Part shown: in pieces, positions 39,740 to 49,533 of the stretch
Layout of the letters: each line of letters begins with the position of its first letter
Numbering within the stretch: the stretch's first letter is position 1
Assembly (NCBI GenBank): GCA_028023455.1
Contig: JAQFVV010012423.1
Location: 620,001-684,000, forward strand
Reading direction: 5' to 3'
Origin: Epiperipatus broadwayi
Taxonomy: Eukaryota; Onychophora; Udeonychophora; Euonychophora; Peripatidae
Length of the DNA stretch: 64,000 bases
Position numbers and translations under genes: made by a program
Notes under the pieces: generated by a model
Told to the model about the DNA's origin: nothing
Database searches by the model: none
What the model saw: the letters and a program-made list of their open reading frames with translations, nothing else

Positions 39740-39960
39740 GAAATATTTGTTAGGGAAGACAAACACCAAGTCTCCTTATCCAGCTGTCTGTAGTTTTTTC
39801 ATGCTTCTATTAATGTTCTAAATGCATAAGTAATCAAATGTCCCATCTTTTTGACAATGATGTGATATAACCACCTCTACTGTATAATCAGAAGCATCAG
39901 TTATAACTATCACTTTTTGATGGTTGTGATAGTTGGACAAGGAGTTGTCTAAAGATTAAT
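39740..39960 (-). pseudogene. RNase H fragment of the Ty3/gypsy element
   Basis: The minus strand reads VIVITDASDYTVEVVISHH near 39925-39865, matching the first RNase H motif of gypsy pol (TDAS...G-x-VLSQ). The catalytic aspartate in TDAS is kept, while the usual G-A-V-L is changed to EVVIS. It lies downstream of the RT pieces on the minus strand, as expected. Stops and shifts follow within the domain. Confidence 0.7.
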
Positions 39961-40007
39961 ATGTCCTCAGCTTTATAAAATGCTTTGTTATGCTCTTCAT
40001 TCTATTA

Positions 40008-40220
40008 TCACCACTGTCTTTTTCTTAACAATTGACATGATGGCATTGCAATATATGATTTACCTTTCAGGAACTTCTTAAAAAAATTCACTAAGCTTAA
40101 AGATGCTTGTAGATGTTTAACATTTTTGTAGTGTTTTAATAGCTTTAATCTTATCTGGGTTTGATATTCTCTTTTATGATCTATTATATAATCCAGAAAC
40201 TTAATGTCAATGGTTTTCAA
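40008..40220 (-). pseudogene. RT thumb / connection fragment of the Ty3/gypsy element
   Basis: This 70-codon fragment reads KFLDYIIDHK near its start (family FLGHVIS), then KLLKHYKNVKHLQASLSLVNF followed by FFKKFLK (family L-x-SFLGLVNYYRKFI) and a closing LLRKRQW (family LL-K---W). The order and spacing match the end of gypsy reverse transcriptase just before RNase H. It is separated by a frameshift from the RT palm fragment upstream. Confidence 0.85.
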
Positions 40221-40280
40221 AAATACTTTGAAGCATTTATCCTTGAAATGTTTTTTTCTAATTTATCACTAATTTCCACA

Positions 40281-40700
40281 CTATGTTTCAGTAGTAATTA
40301 GTATGTTATCAATATAAGGGTTCACTCCTTCCATCTCCGGAAACAAGCCATCAATTTTTCCTTGCAACACATTTGGTGCTATTGTTATCTCATAAGGCAA
40401 TGTATTATATTTAAATAATTCTAAGTGCTTTTTGACTGTCAGAAGCTCAGCCATTATGATCATTACAGAAATTTGGTAAAACAAACTTTAAATTTATTTT
40501 AGTACAATAAGTTGCTTTATGCAATGATAATAATATTGCATAAAAACTGGGTCTAGGTTAAGCTTCTTTATTGATGTATTTGTTTAGTGTTTCATGGCAA
40601 TCTGCACATAATTGAACGATCTCATCTGGCTTCAGTATTAATACAACTTGTGGCACCTATAACAACTACTGGTGATAGAATGCTTTTTTAAAATCCATTA
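40281..40700 (-). pseudogene. RT palm fragment of the Ty3/gypsy element
   Basis: Minus-strand frames give KPDEIVQLCADCHETLNKY near 40650-40590 (family K-DG--R-C-DY--LN). The fragment 40281-40484 then has LFKYNTLPYEITIAPNVLQ (family F-Y-RLPFG---AP--FQ) and NPYIDNILI, the catalytic YxDD box with the second aspartate changed to asparagine. With the frameshifts, this marks the reverse transcriptase as inactive. Confidence 0.85.
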
Positions 40701-42039
40701 CACATTGGCTTTTCCACTTTTGACATTAATGTAAATGAAATGTTTCTGTTGTCTACTCATCATAGGCTGTGCATCTTTCACTATATGATTTAAATCAGCC
40801 ATGTGTTTAACTGATGTACCTAAATTGCATAACTGTGAATATTTTTATCTGATCTCTGATTCCAACTATACTTTTTTTATTATGTTGATCTGGATCCATA
40901 AACGTTTGAGTCAATTTCTACTCAATAGGGCTAAAATATCATTTTACTATATGTGAAGGTAGAAATTTGATTCTTGAATTAACTTTAACAGGTACAGTTG
41001 CAATGCCACATATTGCTATTCTATATTGATTTATGTTGATTCCTATCACATCAGTTTTCTCTAATATTACATTCATTTTATGCTTTCTACTAATATTTAT
41101 CTAATTATTTTGTGACATTGTGACAAACCTGCTCTGCTATTTCCATAAAAATATTTTTGCTCCAAAATATGAACAATTAATAAAATATGATTATTATTCA
41201 TATCATTTATCTTTATAATGCCACTTTCACTTTTTAATGTCCCTCCCCTTAATTTATAGTTTGCTCTTAATTCAATTTCACTCTTTTTCTCTTTGTTATG
41301 ACAGACTTACAACATGTGTGTAATTATCACACACATGATATTGTTTCTTAATTACACAGTTTATCCTCAAATGGTCTTTCTCCCTAGAACAATAGTATAA
41401 ACAGGCATTATTAGTGACTTTCAAGTTTGAACTCTTAACTTCTGTGTTATTTCAAATCAATGAGATTATTTTCATGTTCATGCTATTTTGGAATTCTGTA
41501 ACACTTTTCAATACCACTTTATGGGCTACACATTTTTCTATTACATGTTTATGCATTAAATCAGGTTTACAAAGTAGAATTTGTTTGAGCTTACTGTTAC
41601 TTATTTTTTTAGTAGTTTATCAAGGAGAATGTTGTCCAATTCAGCATTGGAGTTACACTCTTTAGCTAGTGTTCTTTGTATCCTCACATAATCTTGCATT
41701 TTTTCTCAACTGCCAGTCTTATGTTTTTAAATCTGATACACCCACCAGTTTTGACATCATAATATTCAGTTTCTCTTTTATCTCATGATATGGTATTTCC
41801 TCAAGAGATTTTGTATCACAGAGTTGGTTTGTCACTTTGCAGAACTTTTTTTCCAGACAACTACATTAATGATGTCACTTTTACATTATTAACAACTATG
41901 TTGTATCATTCTAAATGTTTCATGTATATTTGTCAACCCATTGGATTGTTAATAGCAAATTCATTAATTGCATTATTGTAGAATACCATTATTTTTCATT
42001 TTTACCCTAGTTTTCTTTAGATGTTGAAGTATGCCAATA

Positions 42040-42470
42040 TATTTCTACATAGGTTATTGAGCTAAGCATTAACAAACCTTATTATTAAAAAATTCTACGC
42101 ATAAAGTAAAGTTAACTATAGAAGTTATATAGATATAATTGAATACATTTACAATCTTCTTAGAAATGGCATTATTATCTCTAAATTCAAATTAATCTTT
42201 GTAAAGTGTGATTACAATTTTTTCACATGCACACTAATATATTATCATTACTGGTGTGTATTTCTTTCAATTTTAAACTTAGATATGAGTTGACTCATAT
42301 ATATCACACACACATAAGAGTGAATTTTTGCACTTTATATATCAGTTCTGTATTTTTCATAAATTGAAATATGTAAATATTCTACTATTCACTATTAAGA
42401 GAAATTTATTCATTTCTTCCTTGGCTATAGTTACAATAAATAGGCAGTACTATTGTAATCAGACGGTTCA
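42040..42470 (-). repeat. 5' LTR of the Ty3/gypsy element
   Basis: Right-hand LTR by position, 5' by orientation. On the minus strand it starts TGAACCGTCTG, with the neighbouring ATTACAATAG matching the other LTR. The inner edge is blurred by divergence and lies between about 42020 and 42060. The primer-binding site could not be assigned. Confidence 0.7.
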
Positions 42471-42475
42471 GTGAT

Positions 42476-43399
42476 GATGTGACACTTTAATTGCTAAATT
42501 TTTTTAAATACATTGATCTATAAAATTGAACTATCTGTCTTAAAAATGCTTTATTTTGTCAATGTTCAAAGAAAAAATTAAAAAGAAGATTTCAGTACTT
42601 ACCATGTGATAACAAAAGCACTTTCAAACATTTCATTAAATAGATTGCTTTCAATCGAAAATGAGTACTTTCCAGAAATATATTGTGATTTTAGAGAAAC
42701 AAGATGTCCAATAGATATAATTTTAATTGCAAGACAATTGGCAAAAATGAAATTATTTTGAACAAAAGAATACATATTATTTTTAGTGATATAGTTAAGG
42801 CTTATGACTTAATTTTCAAAAAGGTTTTGTAGCAATGTTTGAAAATAGCTAGTTGTTGACTACTGATTTTTATTTATATTAAATTAACTGTACCTATAGT
42901 TCACTAGTGTTTCTAGAATAAAATCATGTAATACAATATATATTATTTCTAAGCTTCTGTACTCTACATATTATTTAAATTAAATAATAATACTTAAATT
43001 ATCAACAGCAATATCACAAAAATATAATTTTTTATGATCTGTGATACTACTGAATAATCAATTTTTAGGATTTTAGTTTAAATATATTTCTAACAGTAGC
43101 AAACTTTCCATATTTCTCAGGTGATAAACTAATTAGTATTATTAATTATTAAACATACACTCTCATACATATTATAAATCCACATTATGTCAAAACAAAA
43201 AAATAATTAGTTTCATGGAATTTGTTATTGGCATGGTATTTAGAAGTTATAACATATTTAAATATGCATATTTTTAGTTTTATTATTATTAATTTTTTAT
43301 TCTATTAATCAGAATCATGCATTTATAATTAGAATAATTACATAAAATAATCATTTATATACAATAATTAGTCTCAAGAACTGCAGTTTCTGGCATTAT
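42476..43399. other. AT-rich stretch; possible LINE scrap only
   Basis: Around 42770-42840 the plus strand carries a short stretch resembling an RT F-KAYD motif (SDIVKAYDL in a broken frame), suggesting an eroded LINE like those at 46.9 and 57 kb. The rest is unassigned. Confidence 0.35.
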
Positions 43400-43419
43400 A
43401 TTTGTAATATGTATTTATG

Positions 43420-43709
43420 TGTTTTTCAATATATATATATCTTCTATTTATAGAAGATTTTCAAACTCCCTTTTGTTATCCATTCCACCTTATACAATTG
43501 ATACACATGACCACATACTAAAAAAAAGATAAATGATCTCTAATACATGTATTTCATGCTGAATCAGTACCCATAAGTTCATACTCAAGATGGCAGAAAA
43601 TACTGTAAGCTGTCTATAGCAAAAGAAATTATTCTTTAATTTTATATAGGTATATTTAATTTTGTAGAATTATTCTAATGGGTTTTGTTTATTATACTTA
43701 TATCACTTG

Positions 43710-43715
<6 letters not shown>
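43420..43715 (-). repeat. dispersed repeat copy next to the PLE
   Basis: The segment 43495-43585 matches the left arm of the 22-kb inverted repeat (direct orientation, equivalent to 55890-56000 inverted). The segment 43592-43715 matches 14570-14690. The copy runs into the TA microsatellite that precedes the PLE reading frame. Confidence 0.65.

Positions 43716-43773
<58 letters not shown>
43716..43773. repeat. (TA)n microsatellite at the PLE 5' junction
   Basis: Roughly 29 TA units directly precede the PLE coding sequence. PLEs and other retroelements often insert into or are truncated at AT-rich repeats; here it marks where recognisable PLE sequence begins. Confidence 0.92.
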
Positions 43774-43776
<3 letters not shown>

Positions 43777-43782
43777 TTTTAC

Positions 43783-45150
43783 TATGAAACCTGTAAATTT
43801 ATAGAAACATTATTAAAAGATGTTCTTGGATTTGGAAAATATACTATTAATTCATCGTTTGATTTTGTAAAGAAAATTCAAAATATTAATATTAATAATA
43901 ATGATAGTATTTGTACATTTGATATATGTGAGATGTACGGTTCAATAGATAGATTAAAATCTATAAAAATTATATTAGATGCTTTAAGGTTAAAAAAAGT
44001 TGATGTTAAAAAAGTAAAATTTGTAAATGATGTATTATATTTTATTGATAAAAATATATATGCTCTATTTAATGAAAATTATTATAAAATGGATTATGGA
44101 TGGCCTATGGGACTTCCTGTAGTTTCACAAATATGTAGTTTTGTGGTATCAAGATATGAAGATATAATTCTTAATACTAATATATATTGCCAAGGTATTA
44201 AAATTTATTACAGGTATGTTGATGATGTTTTCGTTTGTGGAAGTTTAGATATTATAAATGTATTATTCAATGAATTAAATAGTTTAGAAGGTTTAAAATG
44301 GAGTAAATCTTTTGAAGAAAAAAAGTCAATTCAGTATTTAGATATTAAAGTTACACGTAATAAAAATAAATTAGATTATTGTATGGTAATAAAAGATATT
44401 GAAAAAAGAGGATATATTCCTTGGTATTCAAATGTGCCAATTGCACATAAATTATCCAGTTTAAAATCATTTTTATTTAGGAATAATAAATTATGTAAAT
44501 ATAATTCTGATAAAATAGGTAACATAAATGTATTTATTATGGATTTGTTAAATGTTGGATATGATCATAAATTAATTTATAATATTATTACTAAGTTTAA
44601 TAATAATAGAAATATTTTAGATGCTATAGATATTGATAAAATAAAATATACTTGGATATCAATACCATTTATTTGTAATGAACAGGTTAAATTTATAAAA
44701 CAGATATATAAAAATATATGTCGAGTTGCATTTTATACTACTCCTAATTTAAATAGATTAATAAATAATTCAAAAAATAGGTGTGGTATTTTAAATCAAA
44801 GTTGTGCAATATATAAATGGCTATGTTTTTGTGGAAAGGCATATATTGGGGAATCTCGATGTACATTGGAGAAAAGATCAAGGGAGCATTTGTTATTATA
44901 TAAACGAGTGCAAAAATCAAGACAAGAGAATGTTAGAAATGATGATGTATCACCATCAGTATTTTTTGATCATAATGTAACATGTAATTATGGTTTTGAT
45001 TTTGATTTTAATAAAGTTAAAATTCTGTGTATTGAAAGAAATAATAATAAACGCAAAATTAAAGAAGCTATGTTAATAAAAAGTGAAAAGCAACAGTTGA
45101 TAAATAGACAGACAGCCAATATAAAAATTAATGAATTGTGGGAAAATTGA
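43783..45150 (+). CDS. Penelope-like element: reverse transcriptase with C-terminal GIY-YIG endonuclease (5'-truncated)
   Basis: This is the largest intact frame in the window. It is open from the TA repeat to the stop at 45150, 455 codons. The first ATG (43933) falls inside RT motif A, so it is not the true start; the N-terminal part is missing. Motif A reads ICTFDICEMYGSI, motif B has the GLPVVSQI-type segment, and motif C is YYRYVDDVFVCG with both catalytic aspartates present. From about residue 320 of this frame come AIYKW, CGKAYIGES, and CTLEKRSREH with the family arginine, then EAMLIKSEKQQLINRQ with the expected glutamate: a GIY-YIG nuclease as in endonuclease-bearing PLEs. The RT-then-nuclease order is diagnostic of PLEs, which prime reverse transcription at a nicked target. 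The frame has no internal stop, so the copy is young or its family is still active. Confidence 0.92.
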   Translation, partial: YETCKFIETLLKDVLGFGKYTINSSFDFVKKIQNININNNDSICTFDICEMYGSIDRLKSIKIILDALRLKKVDVKKVKFVNDVLYFIDKNIYALFNENYYKMDYGWPMGLPVVSQICSFVVSRYEDIILNTNIYCQGIKIYYRYVDDVFVCGSLDIINVLFNELNSLEGLKWSKSFEEKKSIQYLDIKVTRNKNKLDYCMVIKDIEKRGYIPWYSNVPIAHKLSSLKSFLFRNNKLCKYNSDKIGNINVFIMDLLNVGYDHKLIYNIITKFNNNRNILDAIDIDKIKYTWISIPFICNEQVKFIKQIYKNICRVAFYTTPNLNRLINNSKNRCGILNQSCAIYKWLCFCGKAYIGESRCTLEKRSREHLLLYKRVQKSRQENVRNDDVSPSVFFDHNVTCNYGFDFDFNKVKILCIERNNNKRKIKEAMLIKSEKQQLINRQTANIKINELWEN

Positions 45151-45639
45151 TGTATGACGTATTGCTTTTGTTTACATTTGTAACGGTTTTTTCTAATACA
45201 ATTTGAGTCTAGTTGACAACGACTACATAGATAGTTGAAAGTACTTCTATTAAATTGCTATATATTTGTTTAAAATATTGTTACTGTATTAATCATTGTA
45301 TTATTTTGAATAATTATATATATTTTATTATAATTGGAATACAGACATTGATTAATAATATATATATATTGAATAGAATCGTGCATTTCTAATTTAACTA
45401 ATAACTATCATGGGAAGGGGAATATAAAGACTGATTTAATCTGTAGAGTCAACTGATAATGCTCCTGATCTTGACTAAAATAGTATAAATTTATGAGTTA
45501 GTTGTCAGGTTTCTTTATGCATTGACATAAGTGACTGACTATTTATTTTCATAATTGTGCATGATTTGATTAATAAATTTTATTAACAAATATTATTACC
45601 ATGACAGTAATTGTAATATATGTGTTCAAAGTAAAAATA
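45151..45639. other. PLE 3' flank, unassigned
   Basis: AT-rich DNA after the PLE stop, probably including its 3' untranslated end. I found no copy of the upstream junction here, so no direct pLTR could be demonstrated. Confidence 0.45.
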
Positions 45640-46030
45640 TGGCTGGTACTCTCTCCAAGTTATCTTTTCTTTGTATTCCTAACATGATCTTTCCATACTT
45701 TGTTAAGTGGTTGGAAGTCTCAGTATTGCTCTTCTATTAAATGTGTCCAAGTTTTAAATCCATAAGTAAGAATTGGTAAAATACATGTATCAAAAACCTT
45801 TCTTTTAAACATAGTTAGCCATATTTCCCACTTGTTTGGCTACAGAAAGAAGTTTGCTGTCAACTGAAAGGAGACCGGTTGATTTCTCTTTGATACTTTA
45901 AAGGAGTCGATCAGGACAAATTTTTTTGATGTCCACATCATAGTTCTTTCCATTTAGTATATGATTAATCATATAATAAACATAAATAGGTTGCTCATCT
46001 TCACATAGCCAGCATGAATAATTAATTGAC
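45640..46030 (-). pseudogene. RTE-type LINE fragment (RT C-terminal region)
   Basis: The minus strand between 45830 and 45740 reads FKRKVFDTCILPILTYGFKT followed by WT, a close match to the L-RKVF-QCVLPVLTYG-ETWT block that follows the RT domain in RTE-like LINEs. Upstream on the same strand (46000-45840) are broken frames where the rest of the RT would lie. Stops interrupt it on both sides. It is a short dead fragment, distinct in sequence from the other LINEs in the window. Confidence 0.7.
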
Positions 46031-46960
46031 GCTCCGATTTTAAAATCAAAAAATATAACGGTGTTTGTTTTCAGTTGCTAATAGTTCTTAGTTTTTGTGA
46101 AGATAGAATTATATTATGTTTTTAAATAGTAATATTTTTTTATTTTTTAAAATGTGTTGTATTTTAAAATCATTTTGAGTAGAAAAAATATTTTCGATTT
46201 ATTTTGTTTTTCTCTTGGTTTTAAATATATCTTCACATTATTTTATACATTTTCTAAAAGCTTTGGTATGTTTTGAATTACTAAACTTTGATATGATAGT
46301 ATAAAGATAATGAATGTTTCCAGCTCGCGAACAAATTGAAAGATGTCAGCATTGCAGGTGCTTCACCCATTAACTAAAAACTCTAAAAATGTTCGTATCA
46401 ATCAGATTTGAAAAGATGTGACAATATTCATTGAAAGTCAAAGAAATAGATTGATAGAGAAAATTTAACTTACAACATAATAGTTAATTGTAAAAACTAT
46501 CTGCAAACTTGTTTTAATACGCGGAAATATAAAGCTTTTAAAATTAATCTTTTATATATATGGAAAAGTCTGTTTTTAGACTATCGTTTCAATGTTTTTA
46601 ATGGTTAAAGCAATATATATATATTTAATTACGAGGAGAAAATACTACAAATTCTCTTATAGAAAACTATATGATGGGATACTTTTTAAAGAATTGTGAT
46701 TCGTATTCCAATTTATTGCCCATGAGACTGTGTGATGATTGACACCAAACGGTTAGGCTGAGTACAACAAATTGTATTCAAATCACCCTGTAGTGAAATA
46801 TCTATAAGCATTAAAAAATACAATATATTTATATTATATGACCTAGTGAAAAGTAGGATTTAGTGCTGCTAAGAGTTTTTGTCAGAGATGTTATCAATGA
46901 TAATTTGTCGTTATTTTAATGCAAAATATTATTTATGTAGATATATTAATAAAAGCATGC
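46031..46960. other. AT-rich stretch without recognisable genes
   Basis: No motif was recognised. It could be the eroded upstream part of the LINE fragment that follows, but no endonuclease motif such as GDFNAH was seen. Confidence 0.45.
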
Positions 46961-46961
46961 T

Positions 46962-47153
46962 AAAGTTTATGTGTGATTTATATGTTGTTTTATTGATTTG
47001 GTCAAGGCATTTGATTTTATTAATCAAACGGATTTAAGGCATTGTTTGAAATTAGTTGGTTATTTACCAACATTTATTCATATTATACAATTTCTGCAAG
47101 ACGAAATAAGAGTAAATGTTAATAATGGTTTCAACCCAATTGAAATAAAACAA
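46962..47153 (+). pseudogene. LINE reverse transcriptase fragment left of PLE copy 2
   Basis: The plus strand reads DLVKAFDFINQTDLRHCLK and then LPTFIHIIQFLQDEIRVNV-NG, the RT segment with the first catalytic aspartate (family F-DL-KAFDSVN---L...P-KFI-II--L) leading into the SE-FEI block. It stops where the terminal repeat of the PLE begins. The same lineage appears at 49534-50560 and 56100-58930. Confidence 0.75.
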
Positions 47154-47584
47154 CTATATAAAAATGATAAATATTTTTTTTATTGAACTGGTTTTCGCCC
47201 TATATTAGGGCCTTTTCAAAATACACTTTTCTAATACAATCACAGGACCCTTATATCTATCAATACTCCCTCTAATGTTCATTTTATATAATCATTTTAT
47301 ATAATCACATAACCTATTTACATATATATATACTTCACCCTCCCCCCATTTTTTAATATACATATTATTTTTATACAATAAATAACATTACATTAAGTAC
47401 AATTCAACAATTATATACATATATTATACACCAAAAATATATATATTACTTCATATTGATTCCATTAAATTATTATATACACATACTTTATACACTAAAC
47501 TAAATTATATATCATTTCTCATATATTTCTACTAACCATATCTTCAAATACAACCTTATTTATTTATAGTTAACTAATTATTTG
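47154..47584. repeat. left inverted pLTR of PLE copy 2
   Basis: Reverse complement of 49130-49533, with shared blocks GCCCTATATTAGGG-CTTTTC (the mate reads GACCCTAATATAGG), CCCTCTAATGTTCATTTTA and GAGAAATGATATATAATTTA. Some TA-rich stretches differ in length. Confidence 0.88.
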
Positions 47585-47676
47585 TATTTACTAATTATAT
47601 ATATATTGTATATATTAATTTAAAAAACAACAACAAAGCAAAAAAACAACAACAAAACAGCCATATATTAAATTTT

Positions 47677-48093
47677 TCAGTTATCCTTTAATGCCCATTT
47701 ACTACTCAATTTTGCAGGTCCTTTAACTAAATTAACACATTTACTCATATTCTCTTGAATATATACTGTCTCATAATATTTCCTTCTATAATAATCTTGA
47801 ACATATTTTATAATTTCTATATCTTCAATACATCTCATTCTATGACCAGTATTCAAATAATGAACATATGGTCCTGAATTCATATCCTTCCTATCAATAG
47901 CCCTATTATGCTCCTTTCCCCTTTCTACTGCTGTTTTCCCCATTTGATCTATATATATTTTACTGCAACTTCTACAAATTATTTTGTACATCAATTCTAT
48001 TTTACTTTCTTTATTATTCTCCCTCTTCACATTTGATATCCATTTTTCCAATGATTTACTATTTTTCCAAGAAATTCTTATATTCTCATTCAA
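47677..48093 (-). pseudogene. GIY-YIG endonuclease domain of PLE copy 2
   Basis: A 138-codon open fragment with LMYKIICRSCSKIYIDQMG and AVERGKEHNRAI matches the GIY-YIG core, including the CCHH-like cysteine pair (C-x-x-C) and the R--EH segment. The YIG tripeptide is changed to YID and the first tripeptide reads MYK, so activity is doubtful. A later YYETVYI carries a glutamate near the expected catalytic position. It is separated from the RT fragment by frameshifts. Confidence 0.8.
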
Positions 48094-48398
48094 CTTCCCT
48101 TTTCTTAAAACCTTATATACATCTTTATAATAAGGTATTGTTATCCATTTATTATTGATTCATCCATCTTTATTTTTATTTTCCTTGTGTCTTTCCTCAT
48201 ATTTTACTTTATCTTTACTCTTACTGTTCAACACTTTTCTAATATCTTTTTTATTATATCCCATCTTCACATAATCCTTCGCTATATTCATCTTTTTGTT
48301 TAATAGATTCCTTTTTATTTATTGTAAGTCTATCATTCTTTATTTCAAACACCTTTAAAACTGACATCTTCTGTAACCAAGGTTGGTATGAACTAGGT

Positions 48399-48848
48399 TC
48401 AATTAATTATTCCTCTAATTTCAACATCTTTAATATACTGTTTCACCTCTATTTCATTTTCCTTATTTCTATTCAAATAAATATCCAAATATTTTAAACC
48501 TTTTTCTTTCTTTTCCATTATAAACTTAATTTTATATATATTATCATTCAATTCATTAAATATTTTTAATATACTCCTACTATTGCCAATAACAATTATA
48601 TTATCTACATATCTATAATATTGAATTATTTCTTTATTTTTTATATATTTTTCTACTATTTTTTCTTCAAAATTATTTATAAACATCGATAATAATAACC
48701 CACTTATCAAACAACCCATAACCCATCCTTTTTTTATATTCCAAAACTTATCCTTATATTTAAAATACAAACTATCACTTATTATCATCAATGCTTCCTT
48801 AATAATATATATCCATTCTTTAGATATTCTTCCACTTTTCTCTAACAT
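48399..48848 (-). pseudogene. reverse transcriptase fragment of PLE copy 2
   Basis: A 149-codon fragment with GWVMGCLISGLLLSMFINN (motif B region, PLE form MG-P-SG--A) and YYRYVDNIIVIG, where the YVDD box has become YVDN. Loss of this metal-binding aspartate predicts a dead polymerase. Further upstream on the strand (48960-48900) the frame SLIASLDVEKIS matches motif A. The preceding N-terminal region runs up to the right pLTR at 49129. Confidence 0.85.
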
Positions 48849-49129
48849 ACCTATAACTAAGTTTATACTTTCATCTCTTGGAACACTTTGATATTTTTTC
48901 TACATCTAATGAAGCAATCAAACTTTTTCTATTTAATTTAATATTATTTAATTTCATAACAATTTCTTCTGAATTTTTAATACTATACATACCATATCCA
49001 ATTACATCTACTATTTTTTTAATATATTATTGTGCATAAATTCTTAAGAATATGATTGTCAAAATTTACAATTACTCTTGCAGTCATATCTTCTTTATAT
49101 GTTTTTATTTTTCCAAATATATATGGATG

Positions 49130-49533
49130 CAAATAATTAGTTAACTATAAATAAGGTTGAATTTGAAAATATAGTTAGTAGAAATATATGAGAAATGATA
49201 TATAATTTAGTTTGTGTATAAAGCATGTGTATATAATTAATTTAATGGAGTCAATATAGAGTAATATATAATATATGGTGTAAAATATATATATAATTGT
49301 TGAATTGTACTTAATATAATTTTATTTATTGTATAAAAATAATATATATAAAATGGGGGAGAGGGTGAAGTATATATATGTAAATAGGTTATGTGATTAT
49401 ATAAAATGAATATTAGAGGGAGTATTGAAAGATATAAGGGTCATGTGATTATATTAGAAAAGTATATTTTGAAAAGACCCTAATATAGGATGAAACTGGT
49501 TTAATAAAGAAAATATTTATTATTTTTATATAG
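49130..49533. repeat. right inverted pLTR of PLE copy 2
   Basis: Mate of 47154-47584; lies upstream of the coding part in the reading direction, so it would hold the promoter. Its outer end reads TTTTATATAG against CTATATAAAA at the left outer end. Confidence 0.88.

Larger units (their letters stand above)
37762..42470 (-). mobile_element. Ty3/gypsy-type LTR retrotransposon, decayed
   Basis: The element is framed by two diverged LTRs (37762-38313 and about 42040-42470) in direct orientation. It reads on the minus strand. A polypurine tract adjoins the 3' LTR, and the pol order RT, RNase H, integrase-like remnant fits Ty3/gypsy. The flanking bases are ATGAT on the left (37757-37761) and GTGAT on the right (42471-42475), consistent with a 5-bp target-site duplication with one later change. 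All frames are broken, and the LTRs differ by many substitutions and indels, so the insertion is old. Gag and protease could not be identified with confidence, and no envelope-like gene was seen. Confidence 0.82.
47154..49533 (-). mobile_element. Penelope-like element copy 2 with inverted pLTRs
   Basis: A 2.4-kb unit is bounded by inverted repeats of 431 bp (47154-47584) and 404 bp (49130-49533), with the coding part between them on the minus strand. Inverted or direct LTR-like ends (pLTRs) are a known peculiarity of PLEs. The coding part carries RT and GIY-YIG pieces in the usual order but with stops and catalytic substitutions. It is much more diverged from the PLE at 43.8 kb than a recent copy would be. 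LINE fragments flank both sides. The target-site duplication is unclear (ACAA on both sides, not strictly adjacent). Confidence 0.85.

Noticed and set aside
41414-41981. Plus-strand frames in the 41-42 kb region
   Set aside because: Antisense to the gag/protease part of the Ty3/gypsy element and without motifs.
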